Below are positions 6,637 through 13,125 of a stretch of DNA of 14,238 nucleotides, in pieces. The DNA comes from Paracoccaceae bacterium (GTDB taxonomy: Bacteria; Pseudomonadota; Alphaproteobacteria; Rhodobacterales; Rhodobacteraceae). A program made the position numbers and the translations under genes. The number at the start of each line of letters is the position of its first letter. The first letter of the stretch is position 1. Below the pieces are notes generated by a model. That model was not told the origin of the DNA, searched no databases, and saw nothing but the letters and a program-made list of their open reading frames with translations. Location of the stretch: NCBI GenBank assembly GCA_009920225.1, contig RGAJ01000013.1:1-14238 (forward strand). Reading direction: 5' to 3'.

Positions 6637-7350
6637 ATGAGTCAGAAAATGTCCATAGGTCAATCATTACCGAAATATGTGCAAATCAGTGAGATGCTGA
6701 TCCGTGATATTGCGGCGGGTCGGCTGGTGGATGGAGAACGCCTTGCGCCTGAGCGGGACATGGCAAAGTCGCTTGATATCTCTGTTGGTACGTTGCGCAA
6801 GGCGCTTGCTGATCTGGAAAGCAAAGGCGCGCTTCAACGCATTCACGGGTCTGGAAACTACATCAAAGCGCAGGCGCAGATGTCATCCATCTATTCGTTC
6901 TTTCGTGTTGAGTTGATCGCAGGGGGCGGATTGCCAACCGCAAAAGTGCTGTCAATTGGGACCGCGGAAAAACCAAAAGACTGGATCAATTCATCGCGTG
7001 ATCCGAACGCGCACCGAATCAGACGTGTTCGGTATCTAAATGGCACCCCCGCTGTCTTGGAAGAAATCTTTCTAGACGCGGGTGTCTGCCGCCAACCCAC
7101 GACCGAAGATCTGTCAGATGCTCTTTATGTCATGTATCGACGCAAGTTTAATATCTGGATCGCATCGGCCGAGGATCGATTGACGCTTCGTGATGTACCG
7201 GACTGGGCGCCTGACGAATTCGGAATGGCCCCGCACACCCAAACGATCTGTGTTTTGCGTACCAGCATGGATCAAAATAATCGCCCTGTCGAATTTTCGT
7301 ACAGTTGGATCAACACAAACGTGGCGCAATACGTTGCGCGCATTAAATAG
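6637..7350 (+). CDS. GntR-family transcriptional regulator, HutC/UTRA subfamily
   Basis: This 237-residue regulator has an N-terminal winged helix-turn-helix at about residues 10-75: PKYVQISEMLIRDIAAGRL, then the APERDMAKSLDISVGTLRKA core and the wing GSGNYI. A UTRA effector-binding domain follows at about 85-235 and usually binds a small catabolite. The position, divergent from the monooxygenase operon and eight bases upstream of the Gfo/Idh/MocA gene, makes it the likely regulator of both. The half-sites at 6608-6632 reach to within a few bases of its start, and no Shine-Dalgarno is visible before ATG 6637, so the message may be leaderless or weakly translated. A second in-frame ATG at 6649 is possible. 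The family is certain; the effector (a sulfosugar or its product) is inferred from neighbours. Confidence 0.92.
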   Translation: MSQKMSIGQSLPKYVQISEMLIRDIAAGRLVDGERLAPERDMAKSLDISVGTLRKALADLESKGALQRIHGSGNYIKAQAQMSSIYSFFRVELIAGGGLPTAKVLSIGTAEKPKDWINSSRDPNAHRIRRVRYLNGTPAVLEEIFLDAGVCRQPTTEDLSDALYVMYRRKFNIWIASAEDRLTLRDVPDWAPDEFGMAPHTQTICVLRTSMDQNNRPVEFSYSWINTNVAQYVARIK

Positions 7351-7358
7351 GACAACAA

Positions 7359-8477
7359 ATGAGTGAAGTTACCAGATACGGAATGATCGGCTGTGGCATG
7401 ATGGGCCAAGAGCATTTGAAAAATATTGCTTTGCTTCCAAATACAGCGGTCACGGCCATTTATGAACCCGATGCAAGTATGCGCGATATTGCGGCGGGCC
7501 TTGCCCCCGATGCCGCGTTTTGCGACTCTATCGACCAATTGCTGTCGCGCGATGATGTGGATTGTCTGGTGATCGTATCGCCAAACCATATGCATTTGTC
7601 CCAATTGGAACAAATCTCTACTTCGCGGCACCGTCCAATTTTGGTTGAAAAGCCTTTGTTCACGGCGGTTTCCGATATTGAGCGCATCATAACATTCAAA
7701 GAAACCTATTCGGCCCCTGTCTGGGTCGCGATGGAATACCGCTATATGCCGCCGATCACCGCGTTGAGTCATGGGTTAAAAGATGCAGTTGGCGAACTAA
7801 AGATGCTGTCCATTCGCGAACACCGGTTTCCGTTTTTGGAAAAGGTTGGCGATTGGAACCGTTTCAACGAAAACAGCGGCGGCACATTCGTCGAAAAATG
7901 TTGTCATTTCTTTGATCTGATGCGGGTGTTGACAGGGTCTGATCCTGTGCGTGTGATGGCCTCTGGCGGGCAATCTGTAAATCACCTTGATGAGGTCTAT
8001 GGCGGTAAGACATCGGATATCTGGGACAACGGGTATGTGATTGTTGATTTTGAAAACGGTATGCGCGCGATGTTGGAACTGTGCATGTTCGCCGAAGGAT
8101 CCAAGTATCAAGAAGAGATTTCCGCAATCGGCCCAATTGGCAAGATCGAAGCATTGGTCCCCGGACCTCAGCGGTTCTGGCCAGTGGACACCTTGGGCGC
8201 GCCCCCCACGCCCAAAGTCATCGAAAGCCCGCGCGATCCCAAAGGACCGATTGAACGAGAGGTCCCCGTTGATCCAACGATTTTGGCGGCAGGCGATCAC
8301 AACGGATCTACGTTTTATCAGCACCAAAAATTCTTGGAAATCGTGCGCAACGGCGGAACGCCCGAAGTTGATTTGATCGATGGCATCTGGGCGGTGCGCA
8401 TGGGGCAAGCTGCGCAAATATCTGCGCAAACAGGCCAAGCAGTTCATTTTGAGGCAGGCTGGAAAAGCAAAATTTAA
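7359..8477 (+). CDS. Gfo/Idh/MocA-family NAD(P)-dependent protein; candidate NAD+-dependent sulfoquinovosidase (GH188-like) or sugar dehydrogenase
   Basis: This 372-residue protein has a Rossmann domain with GCGMMG (11-16), the conserved EKP motif (97-99, Lys98 catalytic in the family), and a C-terminal substrate domain. The usual GG-x-L-x-D-x-G-x-H-x-x-D motif appears as GGTFVEKCCHFFD, with His183 and Asp186 kept and Glu179 replacing the usual Asp. Family members mostly oxidise a sugar or inositol hydroxyl, but some are NAD+-dependent glycosidases using transient oxidation. These include a family acting on sulfoquinovosides (GH188), whose members were first annotated as Gfo/Idh/MocA. Being next to a SmoCBA-like set makes that role attractive: release of sulfoquinovose from sulfoquinovosyl glycerol. 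I cannot confirm it, since the GH188 substrate residues are not known to me in enough detail. It follows gntR by eight bases with GGAC as a weak ribosome site. Confidence 0.85.
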   Translation: MSEVTRYGMIGCGMMGQEHLKNIALLPNTAVTAIYEPDASMRDIAAGLAPDAAFCDSIDQLLSRDDVDCLVIVSPNHMHLSQLEQISTSRHRPILVEKPLFTAVSDIERIITFKETYSAPVWVAMEYRYMPPITALSHGLKDAVGELKMLSIREHRFPFLEKVGDWNRFNENSGGTFVEKCCHFFDLMRVLTGSDPVRVMASGGQSVNHLDEVYGGKTSDIWDNGYVIVDFENGMRAMLELCMFAEGSKYQEEISAIGPIGKIEALVPGPQRFWPVDTLGAPPTPKVIESPRDPKGPIEREVPVDPTILAAGDHNGSTFYQHQKFLEIVRNGGTPEVDLIDGIWAVRMGQAAQISAQTGQAVHFEAGWKSKI

Positions 8478-8648
8478 ATGGCGGCTTAGGAAAATAATTA
8501 ATCGTCAGATTAATTAGAAATTTCTTGCCAGCTTTCCCTATTGGTGCTTTGTTAGCGGTATCGCGGACCATCGAACGGGTGGTCCGCTGATGAAAAAGGC
8601 GACAAGAGCTGTTAAAAAATGGCCGTTGCCACAATTAGGGAGAAGACA
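8478..8648 (+). promoter_or_regulatory. Leader between the Gfo/Idh/MocA gene and the ABC binding-protein gene, with two inverted repeats
   Basis: This 171-base gap precedes the binding-protein gene. AATTAAT-CGTCAG-ATTAATT (8496-8515) is a perfect AT-rich dyad of operator type. GCGGACCA-(9)-TGGTCCGC (8563-8587) is a perfect 8-bp stem with a 9-base loop, GC-rich and without a following T-run. An AGGGAG ribosome site lies at 8637-8642. The gap may hold a second promoter for the transporter or a transcript-processing site that raises binding-protein output. Neither role is proven. Confidence 0.5.
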
Positions 8649-9560
8649 ATGAAAAAATTACTACTCGCGACTGCGGCAATGGCTGTTATGGCAGGTTCCG
8701 CATTCGCAGAACGCTATGTTATGATCACCCACACACAAGGGACTGACCCATTCTGGCCAGTCGTTGAAAAAGGTGGCCGTGATGCCGCGGCAGCGATCGG
8801 CGCAGAATTTGAATACAACTTTGACCCATCTGGCGACATGTCAGGCATGGCCAAATTGATCGAAGCCGCAGCAGCATCAAACCCAGATGGTATCATCGTG
8901 TCGCTTCCTGACGCGGATGCGCTGGGCGGTGCGATTCGCGCTGCAGCGGATGCAGGTATCCCTGTTGTTACCATGAACTCTGGTCTTGAATCTTCTGCAG
9001 CTGTTGGCGCGTTGATGCACGTCGGTCAGCCAGAGCGTCTTGCCGGTGAAAAAGCAGGTGCGCGTGCGAAAGCAGAAGGCGTTACCAAAGGCCTATGTTT
9101 GAACCAAGAAGCGTTCAACACAGCGCTTGTTGACCGTTGCGAAGGGTACTTCTCGGGTCTTGGTGGCGATCTAAACATGATCGACGTATCAAACGACGTA
9201 ACACAAATCGAAACACGTACAGCGGCTGCATTGTCTGCAGATCCATCCATTGATGGCGTTTTGGCTGTCGGTCCACACGTATGTGCGGCCGCAAACAAAG
9301 CGATCAAAGATGTTGGCGCACAAGTGCATCTGGCATGTTTTGACCTATCACCAGAAGTCATGAACATGATCAAAGCGGGTGATGCGGCGTTCACCATCGA
9401 CCAACAACAACGTTTGCAAGGCTATATGCCTGTGATCGTTCTTCACCTGTACAACACAAACGCAGGCATGCTGCCAGGTGCGAACATCCCATCAGGCCCA
9501 GGCTTTGTTGATGCGTCAAACGCAGATTCAGTTGCAAGCCAAGCAGGTGTAAACCGCTAA
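8649..9560 (+). CDS. Sugar ABC transporter substrate-binding protein, RbsB/FrcB-like (CUT2)
   Basis: This 303-residue periplasmic binding protein of type I fold has signal peptide residues 1-20 (MKKLLLATAAMAVMAGSAFA). The start at 8649 is chosen because it gives this signal peptide and follows AGGGAG; a longer frame from 8619 would add ten residues before the signal. Markers of the family are the N-terminal THTQGTDPFWPVVEKGGRDA, the repeated hinge strands (DGIIVSLPDADALGGAIRAA, GIPVVTMNSG) and DGVLAVGPHVCAAANKAI. It contains four cysteines after the signal peptide. It is followed by two hairpins, then its permease and ATPase, so it is the ligand-recognition part of a CUT2 importer for a pentose, hexose or related sugar. 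Context makes a sulfosugar or sulfosugar glycoside possible; no ligand can be read directly. Confidence 0.9.
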   Translation: MKKLLLATAAMAVMAGSAFAERYVMITHTQGTDPFWPVVEKGGRDAAAAIGAEFEYNFDPSGDMSGMAKLIEAAAASNPDGIIVSLPDADALGGAIRAAADAGIPVVTMNSGLESSAAVGALMHVGQPERLAGEKAGARAKAEGVTKGLCLNQEAFNTALVDRCEGYFSGLGGDLNMIDVSNDVTQIETRTAAALSADPSIDGVLAVGPHVCAAANKAIKDVGAQVHLACFDLSPEVMNMIKAGDAAFTIDQQQRLQGYMPVIVLHLYNTNAGMLPGANIPSGPGFVDASNADSVASQAGVNR

Positions 9561-9565
9561 TTTGT

Positions 9566-9582
9566 AGTTCATAGTCTGAACT
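9566..9582 (+). other. First of two tandem hairpins after the binding-protein gene
   Basis: AGTTCA-TAGTC-TGAACT is a 6-bp stem with a 5-base loop starting five bases after the stop codon. With the next hairpin it probably protects the 3' end of the binding-protein message. Confidence 0.5.
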
Positions 9583-9585
9583 GGG

Positions 9586-9611
9586 CAGGCGGGCATTGTC
9601 CCGCCTGTTTT
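9586..9611 (+). terminator. Intra-operon attenuating terminator between binding-protein and permease genes
   Basis: CAGGCGGG (9586-9593) and CCCGCCTG (9600-9607) form a perfect 8-bp GC-rich stem with a 6-base loop, followed by TTTT (9608-9611). Such partial terminators after ABC binding-protein genes make that message more abundant than the permease and ATPase part. Enough readthrough is expected because the permease gene, only 36 bases later, shows no clear promoter. Confidence 0.7.
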
Positions 9612-9647
9612 CAAAATAGAAACTCATAATTATAAAACGGGGAAACC

Positions 9648-10841
9648 ATGTCGGAACGGAGTGAATCTGACCGCCTGCAAAGGGAATCTTGGGCAAGACG
9701 TATGGTTCGACGCCCAGAAATTGGGTCGTTCATCGTGATGATCATCATCATTTTAGCCCTTGCAGTCGCGTCCGAAGGTAAAGCGTTTAACGCGCTTGGT
9801 TTAAAGAATAACATCGCCATTATTTCACAGCTTGGCATCATTGCCGTTGGCGCGGCCTTGTTAATGATTGCGGGTGAATTTGACCTGTCAATTGGGCCGA
9901 TGATTGCCTTTGCAGGTATGTCGATCGCATTGATGATGAAATGGGGTCTGCCCTTTGGCATGGGCGAAGCAACGCCATTTTTGGCGTTTCTCATTACCTT
10001 GTGTATGACCTTGGCTTTTGGATGGTTGATCGGCAACATTGTCGTTCGATCTGGTCTATCAAGCTTTATTGTCACCTTGGCCTTTTGGTTTTTCCTGCGC
10101 GGTCTAACCGAAGTGTGCTTTCGTTTGATCAACCAAAACACCAACGTTTCCGGCCTGCCTGATTTCAAACAACAGAGCTGGTTTGCCGATCTTATGGGGG
10201 GCGAAGTATTCGGATGGTTCTTTAGCGCGTGGTACTGGATCGGAACAAAGATCTCGGCCGGTGTGGAAATGACGGGCGATATGACCCGTGAACAAACCAT
10301 TGCGATGATTGATTACCTAAGCTTTTTGAACATCAACCGCAAAATGGAAATGTGGGTGACAGGCTTTGATGCGCGGTTGCTGTGGTTCATTATTATTGCG
10401 GGCGCTGCATGGTTCGTTTTGGCAAAAACGCAATTGGGCAGCTGGATTTACGCGACTGGTGATAACAAAGAAAGCGCGCGCGCCAATGGTGTGCCTGTCG
10501 ATCGCGTTAAAATCGGCTTGTTCATGTTTTCGGCCTTTTGTGCGACAATTTTTGCCACATGCCAGGTGTTTGATACCAACTCATCTGACGCGGCCAAGGG
10601 TATGTTCAAAGAGCTCGAAGCCATCGCAATCGCGGTTGTGGGCGGTATTTTGATGACCGGTGGCTTTGGATCGATTGTTGGCGTGATCTTTGGTGCGGTG
10701 ACTTTTGGTCTCGTGGCGAACGCTGTGTTCTTTATCCCATGGATCGATGGCGCATGGTTCCGTGTCTTCGTTGGTACCGTGTTGTTGGCCGCTGTGTTTG
10801 CAAACGAACGCATTCGCAAACGTATCACAGGGGGGATTTGA
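9648..10841 (+). CDS. Sugar ABC transporter permease, CUT2 family (RbsC/FrcC-like), enlarged
   Basis: This 397-residue inner-membrane permease of the BPD_transp_2 family has GEFDLSIG (76-83) in place of the common G-x-DLS-x-G, SGLSSFIVTLAFWFFLRG (135-152) and the cytoplasmic coupling loop GDNKESARANGVPVDRVK (271-288). It is longer than the roughly 320-340 residues usual for RbsC. The extra length is a poorly hydrophobic stretch at about 160-240, including SGLPDFKQQSWF and a DMTREQTIAM segment, which would lie between two membrane spans, probably on the periplasmic side. FrcC-type permeases are also longer, so this may be a subfamily trait. GGGGAAA precedes the ATG. The gene ends two bases before the ATPase start, so the two are co-translated. 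Confidence 0.92.
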   Translation: MSERSESDRLQRESWARRMVRRPEIGSFIVMIIIILALAVASEGKAFNALGLKNNIAIISQLGIIAVGAALLMIAGEFDLSIGPMIAFAGMSIALMMKWGLPFGMGEATPFLAFLITLCMTLAFGWLIGNIVVRSGLSSFIVTLAFWFFLRGLTEVCFRLINQNTNVSGLPDFKQQSWFADLMGGEVFGWFFSAWYWIGTKISAGVEMTGDMTREQTIAMIDYLSFLNINRKMEMWVTGFDARLLWFIIIAGAAWFVLAKTQLGSWIYATGDNKESARANGVPVDRVKIGLFMFSAFCATIFATCQVFDTNSSDAAKGMFKELEAIAIAVVGGILMTGGFGSIVGVIFGAVTFGLVANAVFFIPWIDGAWFRVFVGTVLLAAVFANERIRKRITGGI

Positions 10842-10843
10842 TC

Positions 10844-11617
10844 ATGACACAACAAGCTTATATGCGCGTTGAAAACATCGTCAAACAATTTGGCCCCTTT
10901 ATGGCGTTGAATGGCGTCAATCTGGATGTGTATCCGGGTGAAGTGCATGCGCTGTTGGGGGACAATGGCGCAGGCAAGTCAACCTTGATCAAGATCTTGT
11001 CAGGCGTTCATCAACCCACCAGTGGTACGATCTATATCGATGGCAAGGCCCGAACATTTCGCAATCCCCGCGATGCTGCATCTGCAGGGGTTGGTACCGT
11101 GTATCAAGATTTGGCGATCAATCAATTGATGAGCGTGACGCGGAACTTTTTCATGGGGCGCGAATTGAAGTCCAAATTTGGCATTCTGCGCATGGATGAA
11201 ATGAACCAAATCGCGCATGATGAAATGCTAAAGATCGGGATTGATTTCTCTGACCCGACCCAAGCGGTTGGCACGATGTCAGGGGGACAACGTCAGACCT
11301 TGGCCATTGCGCGCGCGATTTATTTCGGGGCAAAGGTTTTGATTTTGGACGAACCGACATCGGCGTTGGGTCAAAAACAACAGATGGAAGTTTTGAAAAC
11401 CATCAAACGTGTGCGTGCCCGCGGTGACATTGCGATCATCTTTATCACGCATAACGAAATCCATTCAAAGCTTGTCGCGGATCGGTACACTTTCTTGGCA
11501 CTGGGTCAGGTTATTGGATCAGGCCCCAAGGCCGAAATCGAAAGCCAAGATATCCGTCGGCTCATGGCAGGCGGGGCTGAGATGAAGGACTTGGAACAGG
11601 AACTCGCCCATATCTGA
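10844..11617 (+). CDS. Sugar ABC transporter ATP-binding protein, single-domain FrcA-like
   Basis: This 257-residue ABC ATPase starts at ATG 10844; a longer frame from 10739 lies inside the permease gene and lacks homology, so it is discarded. Walker A is GDNGAGKST (39-47), the Q-loop glutamine Gln88 (VYQDL), the signature MSGGQR (145-150), Walker B VLILDE (165-170) and the H-loop His203 (ITHNE). All nucleotide-binding elements are intact. CUT2 ATPases such as RbsA carry two ABC domains, whereas this has one, as in the rhizobial fructose transporter FrcBCA, so the transporter would use a homodimer. The C-terminus after the H-loop is short, with no regulatory domain. It is the last gene of the operon, 16 bases before a strong terminator. 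The product energises import by the binding protein and permease upstream. Confidence 0.93.
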   Translation: MTQQAYMRVENIVKQFGPFMALNGVNLDVYPGEVHALLGDNGAGKSTLIKILSGVHQPTSGTIYIDGKARTFRNPRDAASAGVGTVYQDLAINQLMSVTRNFFMGRELKSKFGILRMDEMNQIAHDEMLKIGIDFSDPTQAVGTMSGGQRQTLAIARAIYFGAKVLILDEPTSALGQKQQMEVLKTIKRVRARGDIAIIFITHNEIHSKLVADRYTFLALGQVIGSGPKAEIESQDIRRLMAGGAEMKDLEQELAHI

Positions 11618-11632
11618 GTTTACAAGAAATCG

Positions 11633-11663
11633 AAAAAGGGCCGGCGCGACGCTGGCCCTTTTT
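11633..11663. terminator. Strong bidirectional rho-independent terminator
   Basis: AAAAAGGGCC (11633-11642) pairs with GGCCCTTTTT (11654-11663). The stem extends inward by a G-T pair and two GC pairs to a 5-base loop. A T-run follows on both strands, so it ends the ABC transporter operon and also the convergent KbaZ-like gene, whose stop lies about 70 bases away. The remaining bases to 11731 hold only a weak long-loop repeat. Confidence 0.9.
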
Positions 11664-11731
11664 ACGTGTTTAGTGGGACTGCAAGGCATATCAGTTTTGG
11701 TTTACCTAATGCAGTCTGCGATGCAATTCCT

Positions 11732-12988
11732 CTAACCGATAATTGCCGCGTGATACTTTGCCAAAACATCTTGCACCGCGCGGATCAAAACCGTTTCTGC
11801 ATCAGGATCATCGTCTTGCACGCTTAGCCCGCCCAAGAATTGACCAATCAACGGCGCGGGTATTTTGCGGTTCTTGAGACGCGCGAATACGCGATCAACG
11901 GCCTGTTTCGCACCATCGGTCCCCCAGTAATAGCGAATGCGGTCCGACAGGCTGTAATGACGTTGAAAGAATTGTGTGACTTCGCTTCCGGAATAGTATT
12001 TAGCCCAGTTGTTTGGCGCAGATTGCATTTCGGTTTCCATCGCGGTCATCAGTTCGTTTTGCGGCGACTGACCGTCCAAAATATCTGCAATCGCGTCCAA
12101 TCCATACAGAGCCTCGCGCAGCGCATAGGTCAACCAAGGTCCAACTTTTAGAATTGCAAAACCGTGATTCACCAACGCGCGTAGATTGGTGGTGGTTTGA
12201 TAGTCCGTGGAATGGGCTTCGAAAACCAAATTGGGATAATTGCCCAAGCTTTTTGAAAGGGCCTTGGCCTTTGCGGCATCGAAATGAATAACGTCACTAT
12301 GGCCGAATTCAACACCGGGCTGGACAACGACGCCGATCACACGGCGAAATGCGTCGGCCAGACCCAGTTCCAAAAACGCGTTGCGATGCACTTCGATCGT
12401 TGTAGCGACAGAGGCAGGCGTGGTTAACTCAATCACGTCCAGTGCGTGATCAGCCCCACCCGGAACGGGAACTTCGGTGCCAATGATGTACACGGGGGGT
12501 ACAGGCATCGCCTGCGTTTCCGCCGCTGCCGCCAATCTTGCGGCACGGGCAGCCGTCGTCGCATCGTCAAGCGCAACCGGTTCGCCCGCGCATCCCATCG
12601 ACGTATCAAGATGAAGCTTGGTAAACCCCGCACGTGCATAGGCGACGATCATGGCCTCTGCCTTGTTCATAGCTTCGTCCGCAGGCAGGTCTTTCCACGG
12701 GTTTGGCCCCAAATGGTCACCTCCCAGAATGATCTGTTCGCGTGGACATCCAATTTCATCGGCAATGCGAAATACAAAATCGCGAAAATCGGTAGGCGTC
12801 ATGCCTGTATATCCACCATCTTGGTTGACTTGGTTACAGGTCGCCTCGATCAAAACGGGGGTACGTGTGTCCCGCCCATGCAAGAGCGCCGATTTGATCA
12901 CAATCGGATGTGCCGAACACACCGAGGTAATGCCAGAATGGACACCTGAATGGAACGAACGCGGCAACGCATGCAATACATCAGTCAT
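11732..12988 (-). CDS. KbaZ/GatZ-family protein (tagatose-bisphosphate aldolase 'non-catalytic subunit' family, possible sugar-phosphate 4-epimerase)
   Basis: This is a 418-residue protein with the full family pattern: SGITSVCSAHPIVIKSAL near the N-terminus, VLIEATCNQVNQDGGYTGM, LGGDHLGPNPW, LHLDTSMGCAGEPV, GTEVPVPGGAD, VVVQPGVEFGHSDVIHFD, FEAHSTDYQT and KVGPWLTYALREALYGLD. Length matches KbaZ and GatZ (about 420). In E. coli these proteins support the catalytic class II aldolases KbaY and GatY. Here no KbaY/GatY gene is next to it, so it may act alone. A homologue in Agrobacterium was reported as a D-tagatose-6-phosphate 4-epimerase, and conserved His, Asp and Glu residues make a metal-dependent epimerase plausible. 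AAGGGA precedes the ATG. It converges on the ABC operon and shares its terminator, and it diverges from the FAD oxidoreductase. A link to the sulfonate genes is not shown. Confidence 0.88.
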   Translation of the reverse strand: MTDVLHALPRSFHSGVHSGITSVCSAHPIVIKSALLHGRDTRTPVLIEATCNQVNQDGGYTGMTPTDFRDFVFRIADEIGCPREQIILGGDHLGPNPWKDLPADEAMNKAEAMIVAYARAGFTKLHLDTSMGCAGEPVALDDATTAARAARLAAAAETQAMPVPPVYIIGTEVPVPGGADHALDVIELTTPASVATTIEVHRNAFLELGLADAFRRVIGVVVQPGVEFGHSDVIHFDAAKAKALSKSLGNYPNLVFEAHSTDYQTTTNLRALVNHGFAILKVGPWLTYALREALYGLDAIADILDGQSPQNELMTAMETEMQSAPNNWAKYYSGSEVTQFFQRHYSLSDRIRYYWGTDGAKQAVDRVFARLKNRKIPAPLIGQFLGGLSVQDDDPDAETVLIRAVQDVLAKYHAAIIG

Positions 12989-13125
12989 TTGCTATCCCTT
13001 TGTCTTTTCCGCGCTAACCTATGAAAGATCTCAGACAAGGTAAACGATAAAGCGGTTTCGAAAATTCGTTGAACTGGCGTTTGTTTGTGGCCTATGGTCA
13101 TGGCGATGAACGAGCGGGGTTTTGC
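12989..13125. promoter_or_regulatory. Divergent intergenic region between the KbaZ-like gene and the FAD oxidoreductase gene
   Basis: This 137-base region must carry the promoters for both divergent genes. AGGGA (minus strand, near 12996) serves the KbaZ-like gene and a weak GCGGGG lies before ATG 13126. I see no clear palindromic operator. An upstream in-frame TTG at 13069 would lengthen the oxidoreductase by 19 residues that do not resemble its family, so I treat this stretch as non-coding. Confidence 0.4.

Noticed and set aside
7797..8447. Open frame of 216 codons on the minus strand
   Set aside because: It is fully antisense to the Gfo/Idh/MocA gene, which shows clear motifs; the frame has no recognisable domain.
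9611..10300. Long open frame (229 codons) on the minus strand
   Set aside because: It is antisense to the permease gene, has low-complexity basic composition, no family features and no ribosome site.
10739..10843. Upstream extension of the ATPase frame
   Set aside because: It lies within the permease coding sequence; ATG 10844 gives the normal N-terminus.
11677..11716. GACTGCA and TGCAGTC inverted repeat between the two convergent genes
   Set aside because: The 7-bp arms are separated by a 26-base loop, and the strong terminator next to it already explains the region.
12446..12949. Open frame of 167 codons on the plus strand
   Set aside because: It is antisense to the KbaZ-like gene, which is conserved along its length.
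13069..13125. TTG start extending the FAD oxidoreductase by 19 residues
   Set aside because: The extra residues are not family-like and would push the Rossmann motif away from its usual N-terminal position.
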